Source of the DNA: Allolucifera butyrica
GTDB lineage: Bacteria; Bacillota; Negativicutes; Sporomusales; UPPP01
Direction of reading: 5' to 3'
NCBI RefSeq assembly: GCF_900476375.1
Contig: NZ_UPPP01000051.1
Span: 1 to 64,000, forward strand
Length of the DNA: 64,000 nt
Shown piece after piece: positions 46,108 through 54,755 of this stretch. The position numbers were made by a program, and so were the translations under genes. Each line of letters opens with the position of its first letter. The first letter of the stretch is position 1. The notes under the pieces were generated by a model that saw only the letters and a program-made list of their open reading frames with translations, did no database searches and was not told the DNA's origin.

Positions 46108-46143
46108 AGTCATAGCAAACAATGAAAGGTGATGAGATAAAAT

Positions 46144-47181
46144 ATGGATTATGTAAAGTTTGTCAATTCAGATTTACAGGTATCTCGTATCTGCCTTGGT
46201 TGTATGGGATTTGGTGATACACAGCGTGGACAGCACAGCTGGACCTTGGATGAAGAACATTCAAGAGTAGTCATCAAGCATGCATTAGAGCTGGGGGTGA
46301 ACTTCTTTGACACGGCTATTGGCTATCAGAGTGGGACCAGTGAGCAGTATGTAGGCCGAGCTCTCAAGGATTTTTCAGCACGTGACAAGGTGATAGTGGC
46401 GACAAAGTTCTTGCCGCGCAGCCAGGAAGAAATTGCTGATAGAGTAACTGGTCAGCAGCACATTGCGCGAATGATTGATAAGAGTCTGCAGAACCTTGGT
46501 ATGGATTATGTGGATCTCTACATCTATCACATGTGGGATTACAATACACCGTTAGAAGATTTGATGGAAGGTCTTAATAACGCTGTAAAAGCAGGAAAAG
46601 TTCGTTATATCGGTATAGCCAACTGCTTTGCATGGCAGTTGGCTGAGGCTAATGCTATGGCAGAGAGCAAGGGGTGGGCAAAATTTGTTTCCGTACAGAA
46701 CCATTATAATATGATTTTCCGCGAGGAAGAGCGGGAGATGGCACCATATTGCCAGATGAAAAATATTGCAATGACCCCATACAGTTCGTTGGCTAGCGGT
46801 CGTTTGTCCCGTCGTCCTGGTGAAACCTCGAAACGCTTGCAGGAGGATAGCTATGCAAAATTCAAATACGATGCGACAACTGAACAGGATGAAACAGTGA
46901 TTTGCCGAGTCATGGAACTGGCTGATCGTCATGGCGTTTCCATGACAGAAATAGCTATTGCATGGCTTTTAACTAAGGTTACTTCTCCAATTGTTGGTGC
47001 GACTAAGCTTCACCATGTAGATACGCCTGTTAAAGGGGTTGATTTAAGGCTTACGGAAGAGGAAATTTTTTACTTGGAAGAGCTGTATGTTCCGCATACG
47101 TTAGTAGGTGTAATGGCACAGAACAAGCCGGAAACAAGTAATGAGAAGAAAGTTTGGTCTGTTGGAGATCAAAAAATTTGA
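46144..47181 (+). CDS. Aldo/keto reductase
   Basis: A 345-residue NAD(P)H-dependent aldo/keto reductase, (beta/alpha)8 barrel, cytoplasmic. The catalytic tetrad is visible as Asp in NFFDTAIGY, Tyr in the same segment, Lys in IVATKF and His in LYIYHMWDYN. ISVQNHYN-like VSVQNHYNM and TPYSSLASGRLS are the strand-7/8 NADP-binding regions. Follows the P2 promoter and the FMN reductase fragment, so it should be induced with the island. Physiological substrate unknown; small aldehydes or ketones are plausible. Confidence 0.9.
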   Translation: MDYVKFVNSDLQVSRICLGCMGFGDTQRGQHSWTLDEEHSRVVIKHALELGVNFFDTAIGYQSGTSEQYVGRALKDFSARDKVIVATKFLPRSQEEIADRVTGQQHIARMIDKSLQNLGMDYVDLYIYHMWDYNTPLEDLMEGLNNAVKAGKVRYIGIANCFAWQLAEANAMAESKGWAKFVSVQNHYNMIFREEEREMAPYCQMKNIAMTPYSSLASGRLSRRPGETSKRLQEDSYAKFKYDATTEQDETVICRVMELADRHGVSMTEIAIAWLLTKVTSPIVGATKLHHVDTPVKGVDLRLTEEEIFYLEELYVPHTLVGVMAQNKPETSNEKKVWSVGDQKI

Positions 47182-47260
47182 TCATACTGAGAGTTAGATA
47201 GTACATGCAGATGCTATTATACAATCGAAATAAATCTGGCTTATAGGCAAGAATGAAGGA

Positions 47261-47563
47261 TTGAAAAATATCAATATATCATTAAAAGTCGATAAAGTGC
47301 CTACGGAACAAGCGGATGCTATGTTTAACCAACACCGCGCGTGGTTTGCAAAAAACTTTCAACAAGGAAACTTTTTGCTGTTAGGGCCGTATCAAGACAA
47401 GGAACATGCAGGAGTAATTATCGCTCAAGCCGAAAGTCGTGAAGCTTTAGACAAGGTATTGTCGGAAGATGTGTACTATCCGCTTGACTTGGCAACCTAT
47501 GAAGTCCACGAGTTTAAAGCGGCGATGGTGGCGGAAAATATCAAAGAATTTCAAGGTAGGTAA
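47261..47563 (+). CDS. YCII-related protein
   Basis: A 100-residue YciI-like ferredoxin-fold protein. HRAWFAKNFQQGNFLLLGPYQDKEHAGVIIAQAESREALDKVL gives the pattern of this family (His/Asp pair, GP turn, and residue-rich helix). Start TTG 47261 is uncertain because the only GAAGGA abuts it directly; no better in-frame start is present before residue 20. Function of the family is poorly known; some are small-molecule lyases or degradative enzymes. Confidence 0.7.
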   Translation: MKNINISLKVDKVPTEQADAMFNQHRAWFAKNFQQGNFLLLGPYQDKEHAGVIIAQAESREALDKVLSEDVYYPLDLATYEVHEFKAAMVAENIKEFQGR

Positions 47564-47673
47564 TGCAAACTATATAGTGCCATCTTGTATACTCCGAAGG
47601 ACGCACAGTTAATACACGGAAGGTTTTTTATTGCTTAACAACCAAAAATCCTGTTCCGTGGGAACTCAAAGAT

Positions 47674-47695
47674 GAGGGGCTAACACTAGCCCCTC
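47674..47695 (+). other. Perfect hairpin in the 47564-47817 gap
   Basis: GAGGGGCTA-ACAC-TAGCCCCTC forms a 9-bp perfect stem with a tetraloop and no T-run. The rest of this 254-base gap has no gene and no MerR-type promoter; it may be a transcription pause or mRNA stabiliser ahead of the flavoprotein gene. Confidence 0.4.
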
Positions 47696-47817
47696 GAAAG
47701 ATATACTTGAGAGGTGTGTGCACTAATCCCCCAACGCTGAGTTTTAGCGTAAAGCTCTTTGCTAATGCGCGATATTTTGAAGGTAATGATGAGTTGAAGT
47801 TTTAGGGAGGAATATAT

Positions 47818-48366
47818 ATGTCAAAAAATATACTTGTATTAACAGGCAGCCCCAGAAAAGGCGGCAATAGCGATCAGTTAGCGGATGCATTTATTGCCGG
47901 TGCTCAGCAGGCTGGTCATACAGTTGTGAAATATGTAACCGCAGATAAAAAGATCAAGGGTTGTATAGCCTGTTACACTTGTTTCAGCAAGGGCACCGCT
48001 TGCTCTATTCCGGATGATTTTAATGACCTTGCACCGCTAGTGGAAAATGCCGATATGATTGTGTTTGCAACACCGATATTCTGGTTTTCGTTCCCAATGC
48101 AGCTTAAAGCGGCTTTTGACAAATTCTTTTCGTTTTTGATTGGACAAAAGACACTGAAGATAAAAGACTGTGCGCTTCTAGCTTGTGCAGGGGATAAAAG
48201 TGAAACCTGCTTTGAGGGTCTTGTTACGACTTATAAGCAGGTTGCCGGACACATGGGTTGGAAGGATAGCGGTACAATCCTTGTACCGGGGCTTATGGCC
48301 AAAGATGATATATTAAAGACCGATGGGCTAAAGAGAGCCGAAGAATTAGGCAAAAACATACTTTAA
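47818..48366 (+). CDS. Flavodoxin-family NAD(P)H-dependent reductase
   Basis: A 182-residue cytoplasmic flavoprotein. The FMN phosphate loop is TGSPRKGGNSDQLADAF at residues 9-25, and C-x2-C-type cysteines occur in GCIACYTCFSKGTAC, as in iron-sulfur-flavoprotein-like or MdaB-like reductases. VFATPIFWFSFPMQLKAAFDKF is the second FMN-contact region. AGGGAGG upstream. Probably reduces quinones or other electrophiles; whether the cysteines hold a cluster is unknown. Confidence 0.85.
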   Translation: MSKNILVLTGSPRKGGNSDQLADAFIAGAQQAGHTVVKYVTADKKIKGCIACYTCFSKGTACSIPDDFNDLAPLVENADMIVFATPIFWFSFPMQLKAAFDKFFSFLIGQKTLKIKDCALLACAGDKSETCFEGLVTTYKQVAGHMGWKDSGTILVPGLMAKDDILKTDGLKRAEELGKNIL

Positions 48367-48374
48367 AAATTGAG

Positions 48375-48412
48375 CCGAGAAACCTTGCGTGCCAAGGATT
48401 TCTCGGTTTTTA
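48375..48412 (+). terminator. Intrinsic terminator after the flavoprotein
   Basis: CCGAGAAA (48375-48382) pairs with TTTCTCGG (48399-48406), with an inner CCTTG/CCAAGG helix, and is followed by TTTTT. It isolates the following chemoreceptor remnants from this transcript. Confidence 0.88.
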
Positions 48413-48489
48413 CTAGACCGAGTCCTTGCCTGTCTATCTGCTAAAGACTATAAAAGATTAACGACTATATCTAAAGGAGCTATTATATC

Positions 48490-48716
48490 ATGAATGAATC
48501 AGATAAATTAATACTGGCATTGAAATGGACTCATCTCTGTTTGGCGTACCTTTTACTGTGATTTGTATACCTGTTTGCAATCAAGATGGCATAGCCATTG
48601 GCGCTTTTGGTATTAATACGCAGGAAAACATCGCAAAAAAACGCGCTGAGTTGGAAAAAATATCAAAAGGACTCATGAACAGCGTGTCCACCTTTGCGAG
48701 TACCGCTGAAGAATAA
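48490..48716 (+). pseudogene. Remnant of a chemoreceptor-like sensor
   Basis: An ATG at 48490 opens a short reading frame (MNESDKLILALKW) that breaks; one frame over the sequence continues as LFGVPFTVICIPVCNQDG and IGAFGINTQENIAKKRAELE, typical of the small sensor domain ahead of the signalling helices in some methyl-accepting chemotaxis proteins. It ends at a stop in STFASTAEE where such proteins would continue. Both ends of the gene and probably its middle are missing. Confidence 0.6.
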
Positions 48717-49255
48717 GAGTTAGAAGCTAGTTACAGCAAGTTTGAGAAGTATACGGAGCGGGTGGAAAGAGTTTTTACTGGTGATAAAAAACAATTGGAA
48801 GAGCTAAATGAGCAGTTTTACCGTTGGAAGGCGTATAGCCTTGAGACAGTGCGTTTAGTGCGTGAAAAACAGACAGACCAGGATATAGCCCGGATAGCGA
48901 ATGGGGTCGGCAATCCAGGTAGTAACTGGCGGTGCAATTTGACATGGCGTTTGAACAATTCCGGCAAAATTCAGCGGTGTTTTTTGGGGTAGCGCAGCAG
49001 GATTACCAGCGAGAGGCAGTCATAGTTGTTTGGCAATTGGCATGGCTGGTGGTAGTTACCGGACTGCTGGTGTTTATGCTGTCGCGCTCTATCACTAAGC
49101 CATTGGCAAAACTGTAGCAGGATATTTCTGATATTGCGGAAGGCAAACTGGAAAGACCGGTGCAATATGTGGACACGGGCAATGAGTTTGGTGAAATAGC
49201 CCGCTCACTGGAAAGCTTGCGGGTGCTGTCCGGTGTACAGAAACTGCAGAAATAA
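48717..49255 (+). pseudogene. Broken four-helix-bundle/HAMP sensor protein fragment
   Basis: Three pieces join into one protein: a helical periplasmic segment (QLEELNEQFYRWKAYSLETV, RIANGVGNP), a shift to another frame near 48925, a periplasmic end plus membrane helix (WQLAWLVVVTGLLVFMLSRSI), and, after an in-frame TAG at 49115-49117, the HAMP half ISDIAEGKLERPV and GNEFGEIARSLE up to the TAA at 49253-49255. This is the ligand-binding and HAMP part of a chemoreceptor or sensor kinase with at least two inactivating changes and no output domain. Confidence 0.75.
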
Positions 49256-49301
49256 TAATAATGATTGTTGTCCAGTAAAAAAAGGTCCATTGAAAATGCG
49301 C

Positions 49302-49332
49302 TTGACTTGGAGTTAACTCCAAATGCTACACT
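49302..49332 (+). promoter_or_regulatory. MerR-type promoter P3 (19-bp spacer)
   Basis: -35 TTGACT (49302-49307), 19-base spacer, -10 TACACT (49327-49332). The spacer holds the perfect 16-bp palindrome TTGGAGTT/AACTCCAA (49307-49322). It drives the aldo/keto reductase and MFS genes that follow. Confidence 0.85.
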
Positions 49333-49383
49333 TGAATCTCAAAGAAGAAAACATAGTGAAAGGATATTAAAGGAGGATTAATT

Positions 49384-50367
49384 ATGAAATATCGAGCAAT
49401 AGGGAAAACGGGAGTTCAGGTTTCAAGTTTATGTTTTGGTACGATGTCTTTTGGCGGAAACGCTGATGAAGAAGCATCAAAGGCAATGTTTAAGCGCTGT
49501 CGTGAAGTCGGTATTAATTTTTTTGATACGGCTGATGTTTATAGTCAGGGACGTTCTGAAGAAATTCTGGGAAAATGTATCGCTCATGAACGCGATAATG
49601 TCGTGTTATCCACAAAAGTATTTTGGCCGACAAGTGCTGATGTTAATGGGCGAGGTTTGTCACGGCGTCACATTATACAGGGTGTGGAAGCCAGTCTGCG
49701 GCGATTAAAAACTGATTACATTGATTTTTATTTCGTCCATGACTTTGATCCCCGGACGCCAATGGAGGAAACTATCCAGGTACTGGATGACTTGCAACGA
49801 CAGGGTAAGATTCTCTATTCGGCGGTAAGTAACTGGGCAGCCTGGCAAATTGCCATGGCGTTAGGAATTTCTGCAAGAGAGCATCTTGCTTGTTTTGAAT
49901 TAATCCAACCAATGTACAACTTAGTAAAGCGTCAAGCAGAAGTCGAAATCTTGCCTTTTGCCGTTTCTCAGCAAATTGGTGTTATTTCTTATAGTCCTTT
50001 AGGAGCGGGACTTCTTACCGGAAAATATGGGGTGAATAAGCGGCCGAATCAAGGTCGTTTAGTTCAAGAAAAAAGATATACCGATCGCTATGGGGATGAA
50101 ATGAATTTTATTGTGGCTGAGCGATTTACTGCATATGCTTCCGAACGTGGTATACATCCTGCAACGCTTGCAGTTGCATGGGTAATGGCCAACCCCGCAA
50201 TCACCGCGCCCATTATTGGGGCAAGAAATTTAGAACAGTTCGAGTATTCGCTTGCCGCTATTGATATAGATATGACACCAGAGTGGCGAGATGAAATTTC
50301 TGCACTTTCTATTACTCCTGCACCTGCAACGGATCGCACCGAAACACTGCTACCTATATGGACATGA
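49384..50367 (+). CDS. Aldo/keto reductase
   Basis: A 327-residue aldo/keto reductase of the YajO/PdxI-like group. Catalytic residues: Asp and Tyr in NFFDTADVYSQG, Lys in LSTKVF, and His in FYFVHDFDP. The cofactor region includes SYSPLGAGLLTGKYG and IIGARNLEQFE. AAGGAGG precedes ATG 49384. It shares only general family features with the other reductases of the island, so this is not a recent tandem duplication. Likely cotranscribed with the exporter 43 bases downstream. Confidence 0.93.
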   Translation: MKYRAIGKTGVQVSSLCFGTMSFGGNADEEASKAMFKRCREVGINFFDTADVYSQGRSEEILGKCIAHERDNVVLSTKVFWPTSADVNGRGLSRRHIIQGVEASLRRLKTDYIDFYFVHDFDPRTPMEETIQVLDDLQRQGKILYSAVSNWAAWQIAMALGISAREHLACFELIQPMYNLVKRQAEVEILPFAVSQQIGVISYSPLGAGLLTGKYGVNKRPNQGRLVQEKRYTDRYGDEMNFIVAERFTAYASERGIHPATLAVAWVMANPAITAPIIGARNLEQFEYSLAAIDIDMTPEWRDEISALSITPAPATDRTETLLPIWT

Positions 50368-50410
50368 TTTCAAATAATGCAATTTATACAAGTAGAGTAG
50401 GTGAAGCATC

Positions 50411-51577
50411 GTGAACAATACCTGGAAAATTTACATGTTAACCTTTATCAGTTTCGTGGTTGGCACGACACAATTCGTTATCGTTGGAATTCTGGATAAA
50501 ATCGCTGCTTCTTTCGGTGTATCGGTTTCGACTGCGGGACAGCTTGGTTCAGCATTCTCGCTTGCTTATGCGATCGGTACGCCGATTGTCATGGTGGCGA
50601 CGGCGAAGATAGATCGGCGCAAGCAACTGCTGCTGGGGCTCGCGGTCCTATTACTCGGTATCGTTTTGACGGTCGCCATTCCGGGCTTCGTCTTTTTGAT
50701 GGCCTCCCGAGTCATACTTGGAGTTGGTGCGGGTGTCATTACTGTCACCGCCTATGCAACAGCAGCTAAGATGGCTCCTCCCGGACGTCAGGCCGGAGCG
50801 GTGTCCAACGTCACGTTGGGCTTTAGCGCATCCATCGTCTTTGGCGTCCCCATCGGCCGAGTTGTCGCTGCGGCGTATGATTGGATAGCGATTTTTTGGG
50901 GCATCGGCCTCTTAAGCATGATGTCAATCGTCGCCATAATGCGGACGATTCCGGCTATGGAAGGTGAAGCACCAGTACCCATCGGCAAGCAACTAGCTTT
51001 CTTGAAAAAGCCAAAGATCGCAATTGCTTTTAGCTTAACATTATTAACGTATCTTAGCTATTCAGTAGTCTATACGTATATCACCCCCTTCCTAGCTTCT
51101 GTAGCGCCGAAGAGTGAACAGGGAATGAGCAGCATTCTCTTCGCCTTGGGAATAGCGAGCTTGATTGGTTCTAAACTTGGCGGTTTCTTGGCAGATCGGA
51201 CCGGTACCGCGTACACACTCGTCGGAGGCATGGTCGTCCAAGCCATCGCTCTCGTATTACTATCCATCGTTTCTGGATCGGTGTCTGTTACAGTCTCATT
51301 GCTTATGGCTTGGATGATCGCCTCCTTGGCGTTCATGCCCGCCCAGACTTTAAACTTAATCACGCTTGCTCCGGAAGCTTCTGGTATCATGCTTAGTTTG
51401 AACGGTTCCTTCATTCAGTTCGGCTTTGCTCTGGGCGCCGGCATCGGGGGGATTGCGGTGGGCGGTACGTCGATCATGGCGATCAGCTGGATCGGTGCAG
51501 CCTCAATCGCGCTTGCGGCTGTCCTTGCGGTCATCTCTTTTGGTCTTACCCGTTCGTTTTCAGACGTACGACAATAA
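50411..51577 (+). CDS. MFS transporter, DHA1 / AraJ-like
   Basis: A 388-residue major facilitator protein with about 12 membrane segments. The motif-A-like loop between helices 2 and 3 reads GTPIVMVATAKIDRRKQLLLG, and the PGRQAGAVSNVTLGF region is motif-C-like, typical of drug/proton antiporters. GTG start. GC content is higher than the flanking genes. Coexpression with the aldo/keto reductase under P3 suggests export of a reduced product or toxic compound. Confidence 0.88.
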   Translation: MNNTWKIYMLTFISFVVGTTQFVIVGILDKIAASFGVSVSTAGQLGSAFSLAYAIGTPIVMVATAKIDRRKQLLLGLAVLLLGIVLTVAIPGFVFLMASRVILGVGAGVITVTAYATAAKMAPPGRQAGAVSNVTLGFSASIVFGVPIGRVVAAAYDWIAIFWGIGLLSMMSIVAIMRTIPAMEGEAPVPIGKQLAFLKKPKIAIAFSLTLLTYLSYSVVYTYITPFLASVAPKSEQGMSSILFALGIASLIGSKLGGFLADRTGTAYTLVGGMVVQAIALVLLSIVSGSVSVTVSLLMAWMIASLAFMPAQTLNLITLAPEASGIMLSLNGSFIQFGFALGAGIGGIAVGGTSIMAISWIGAASIALAAVLAVISFGLTRSFSDVRQ

Positions 51578-51721
51578 GCTCCTGGAGGCGGCTCTGGCAG
51601 ATTGTCGGCTTTCGAGAGCTGCAAATGATTTATAGGAAGTTTACTTTTAATTGAACAACTAATCACGAGTCTGAAAAATTTGCAAAGTAATATTTCTGAG
51701 GGTAATATTTCTGAGTGACTC

Positions 51722-51752
51722 TTGATTTAAAGTTAACTCCAAGTATTATAAT
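51722..51752 (+). promoter_or_regulatory. MerR-type promoter P4 (19-bp spacer) of merR2
   Basis: -35 TTGATT (51722-51727), 19-base spacer, perfect -10 TATAAT (51747-51752). The spacer has TTAAAGTT/AACTCCAA, a dyad with two mismatches and the same AAGTTAACT core as P3. Confidence 0.83.
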
Positions 51753-51777
51753 ATCGAATATCAGGAGGTGAACCCGT

Positions 51778-52165
51778 ATGACCATTTCAGAAGTAAGTGA
51801 AAAATTTGATATTCATCAGGATACACTCCGCTATTATGAACGCATCGGACTGATTCCTCATGTGAACCGCAATAAAAGCGGAATCAGGGATTATACGGAA
51901 GAAGACTGTAATTGGGTTGAATTTATCAAGTGTATGCGAAGCGCCGGTCTGCCGATTGAAGTATTGATTGAGTATGTTGCGCTGTTTCAACAGGGCGATG
52001 AAACCCTTGAGGCTAGAAAAAAACTCTTTATTGAGCAGCGTAGGCAACTCCTTAAAAGAATGGAAGACATGCAAAAAAACGCTGGAACGTCTAGATTATA
52101 AGATTGCCGTATTTGATCAGAAGATAGTAGAAGCGGAAAAAACACTGAAAAGACCAGAGAACTAG
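51778..52165 (+). pseudogene. MerR-family regulator, AdhR-like, frameshifted at an A7 run
   Basis: A 107-residue open frame from ATG 51778 ends early at 52101. Removing one A from the A7 run at 52073-52079 would rejoin it to the frame that continues LERLDYKIAVFDQKIVEAEKTL to a TAG at 52165, giving a 128-residue protein that matches merR1 in length. The DNA-binding domain is intact. Cys52 sits in EFIKCMRSAGL, the same residue and context as the aldehyde-sensing cysteine of Bacillus AdhR. As written, the end of the dimerisation coiled coil is lost; slippage at A7 could restore some full-length protein. Confidence 0.82.
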
Positions 52166-52260
52166 TTTTGGGTAAAATAATATTAATAAAACTAACGAGG
52201 TACAAGGTATATTTTCATTACATTGTGTAACTCATATTCATAAAGTATCGGAGACATTAT

Positions 52261-52836
52261 ATGAAAAGATGGGTAAGAAAAATGCTATTAGCCTTGTTAA
52301 TTAGCGTCGTCATATTGGCTCTCGGTATAGGTCTTTATATACAGCAGCCTAAGTTCGGAACGTTGCCCCAAGGTGCCCGTCTTGAAAGAATCGAAAGATC
52401 ACCTAATTACGTTAACGGGCAATTTCAGAATCTGGTTCCAACTCCTCAATTTAGCGAAGGAAACAGCACTGTTTCCGTGTGGTGGTATTTTCTTTTTGCT
52501 AAAAAAGAACGGTTGGCACCAATAGCTTCTATTCCTGCAGTAAAAACCGATTTAAAGACCTAGGACAAAGACAAGAATGTAGTCGTTTGGCTTGGTCATT
52601 CGTCGTACTTTATGCAGCTAGGCGGCAAAAGGATTCTGATTGATCCTGTGTTTAGTGCTTATGCTTCACCTGTTTTTTTCGCAAACAAGGCTTTTGCTGG
52701 AACCAATCCATACACAGCGGAAGATATGCCGGAAATCGATTATTTGCTCATTTCCCACGATCATTGGGATCACTTGGATTATCCCACTGTCACCGCTTTG
52801 AAACCCAAAGTCAAAAATGTGATATGCGGTTTATGA
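52261..52836 (+). pseudogene. Metallo-beta-lactamase-fold hydrolase, interrupted and truncated
   Basis: An N-terminal membrane segment (ALLISVVILALGIGLYI) is followed by GARLERIERSPNYVNGQFQN, then an in-frame TAG at 52561-52563. In the same frame the protein continues VVWLGHSSYFMQLGGKRILI and YLLISHDHWDHLDYPTV, with the HxHxDH-type metal motif (HDHWDH). It stops at 52836, roughly half of the ~350-residue RomA/UlaG-like family length. The following gene starts 30 bases later. Both the amber stop and the missing C-terminal half argue for a dead gene. Confidence 0.85.
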
Positions 52837-52865
52837 TGTGTAAGCTAAAAGAAAGGAACAAGGTT

Positions 52866-53843
52866 ATGCCAAAAAGAAAATTAAGGAATCTGGAAGTATC
52901 CGCAATTGGTCTTGGATGTATGGGGTTTAGCCACGGATATGGTCCTGGGCCGGATAAAAATGAGGCAATTAAACTGATTCGTCAGGCGTATGATTTGGGC
53001 TGCACCTTTTTTGACACAGCCGAGGGCTATGGGCTCGGTTCCAATGAAGAACTGGTGGGAGAAGCACTAAAACCCATCAGGGACAAGGTTATTATCGCCA
53101 CTAAGTTTAGGGTTGCGGATAGTGAATACGGTTCAAAAAAGAAGACGCTGCGTAGCGTCCGGTCGCATTTGGATGCTTCTCTAAAAAGGCTCGGGACAGA
53201 GCATGTGGAGTTGTATTACCAGCACAGGATAAACAAAAATGTCCCCGTTGAAGAAATCGCCTATTGCATGGGCGAGCTGATTAGAGAGGGGAAAATTCTT
53301 GGCTGGGGGCAGTCACAGTCGACGGAGGATGAGATCCGCCGCGCTCATGCTGTAACGCCATTGACTGCGATTCAAAGTGAGTATTCCATCATGGAGCGGA
53401 TGTTTGAAAAGGATGTTATCCCTGCCTGTGAGGAGCTTGGCATTGGCTTCGTTCCGTTCTCTCCCCTTGCCAGTGGATTCTTGTCGGGGAAAGTCAATGC
53501 AGATACCCAATATGTAGGGGATGATGTGAGAAGAGTCATTACCCGCTTTAACAGAGAGAACATCCTGGCCAATCAGTCGCTGCTGGATTTGATCACTCGA
53601 TTTGCAGAAATGAAGGGTGCCACTCCGGCGCAGATTTCTCTCGCATGGATGCTGCATAAAAAAGATTTTATTGTACCGATACCCGGTTCACGAAAGCTTG
53701 AACGGATTGGGGAAAACCTGGGAGCAGCCGATGTGGAATTGACTGAGGAAGAATTTACTCAGATCGAAGCCGAGCTTGCAAAAATTGAGGTTCATGGCAA
53801 TCGAACTGATGAGGATATTGCAAAGTTGAGATGGCTCAAATGA
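52866..53843 (+). CDS. Aldo/keto reductase
   Basis: A 325-residue aldo/keto reductase of the AKR13-like group. Catalytic Asp/Tyr in TFFDTAEGYGLG, Lys in IIATKF, His in LYYQHRIN; cofactor loop FVPFSPLASGFLSG. Start ATG 52866, with AAAGGAACAAGG upstream; the longer frame to 52764 overlaps the broken hydrolase gene and is not used. No MerR-type promoter directly precedes it; it may rely on readthrough from P4. Confidence 0.92.
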   Translation: MPKRKLRNLEVSAIGLGCMGFSHGYGPGPDKNEAIKLIRQAYDLGCTFFDTAEGYGLGSNEELVGEALKPIRDKVIIATKFRVADSEYGSKKKTLRSVRSHLDASLKRLGTEHVELYYQHRINKNVPVEEIAYCMGELIREGKILGWGQSQSTEDEIRRAHAVTPLTAIQSEYSIMERMFEKDVIPACEELGIGFVPFSPLASGFLSGKVNADTQYVGDDVRRVITRFNRENILANQSLLDLITRFAEMKGATPAQISLAWMLHKKDFIVPIPGSRKLERIGENLGAADVELTEEEFTQIEAELAKIEVHGNRTDEDIAKLRWLK

Positions 53844-53988
53844 GGGTTATCGTGATAAAGGGAGCTCCGGAAAAACTGGAATATTGGCACCTGATCAGTA
53901 ACGTGGGGAAGGTGTTGCTTGTGATAAGTGTGTAGTAAGGGCGGAAAGAAAACAAAGCTAATTAGGCCTTGCACAGCACTGCTAAACG

Positions 53989-54040
53989 AAAGGCCCTATA
54001 CAGCAGAAGATAAAACTTTTGCTGTATAGGGCCTTTTGCT
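53989..54040. terminator. Bidirectional terminator between convergent genes
   Basis: AAAGGCCCTATACAGCA (53989-54005) pairs perfectly over 17 bp with TGCTGTATAGGGCCTTT (54020-54036). T-rich tails occur on both strands, fitting termination of the plus-strand reductase and the minus-strand flavodoxin gene. Confidence 0.9.
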
Positions 54041-54076
54041 TTATATGAAATTGCCATCTGTGGACGGATTCGTAAA

Positions 54077-54706
54077 TCAAAGCATTCCGAGCTTGGACAG
54101 CCAAGGTTTGATGTCGTTGAGATTATTGGCTGTGAGTCCCTGCAACACGGTGGAATTTGGGCAGAGGCTTTTGATGGCGGGCATGCTTTCGGCAACGTCA
54201 CTGCCGGCGCTGGTGCAGAAGGGTATTACTGTTTTACCGGAAAGATCGTAGGTTTCGAGAAAAGTATGAATCGCCATCGGCGCTGTGTACCACCAAATCG
54301 GATAGCCCACGAAAATCACATCATAGCTGCCCATATTTTCTACCTTTGTAGAAAGCTTCGGCCTGGCATTTGACTCTTTTTCCCGTTTGGCAAGATCGGT
54401 GCATTCGTTATAATTTGTTGGATAAGGCGTTTCAGTCTTGATCTCGATGATGTTGCCACCAACAAGCTCGTGAATTTGATTAGCGGCTTTCCGTGTATTT
54501 CCCGTATGTGAAAAATACACTATGAGGATTTTTTTACCGCCTTTTTCTGCAATCTTGGCATTCGATGCATCTGAAGTGTTTTTATCATTGGAGGTAGATG
54601 CAGTCTGCTGTGGTGAAGAGTTGGAAACTGTAGAAGTTCTATTTCCACAGCCTATTAGAGAGAAAAGCATGAGGGCGGACAAGAGCAAGGTCAATATTTT
54701 CTTCAT
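54077..54706 (-). CDS. Lipoprotein flavodoxin
   Basis: A 209-residue protein with a lipoprotein signal (KKILTLLLSALMLFSLIGCG, cysteine at residue 20), then a ~35-residue Ser/Thr/Asn-rich linker, then a flavodoxin domain: FMN loop VYFSHTGNTRKAANQI and FVGYPIWWYTAPMAIHTFLE. It is therefore predicted to sit on the outer face of the cytoplasmic membrane, unusual for a flavodoxin. Highly similar in layout to the cytoplasmic flavodoxin at 57216. Last gene of the minus-strand unit driven by P5. Confidence 0.88.
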   Translation of the reverse strand: MKKILTLLLSALMLFSLIGCGNRTSTVSNSSPQQTASTSNDKNTSDASNAKIAEKGGKKILIVYFSHTGNTRKAANQIHELVGGNIIEIKTETPYPTNYNECTDLAKREKESNARPKLSTKVENMGSYDVIFVGYPIWWYTAPMAIHTFLETYDLSGKTVIPFCTSAGSDVAESMPAIKSLCPNSTVLQGLTANNLNDIKPWLSKLGML

Positions 54707-54755
54707 GTGATATACTCTTTTTTTATTTTATTTTTCTTTAAATTAAAAATAATTT

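Noticed and set aside
47701-47760. Eighth MerR-type promoter before the flavoprotein at 47818
   Set aside because: TTGAGA is present near 47707 but no dyad and no TAnnnT at the 19-base position.
52561-52563. Amber codon as a possible pyrrolysine site in the hydrolase
   Set aside because: The gene also lacks its C-terminal half, no pyl genes are visible, and a simple CAG-to-TAG change explains the stop.
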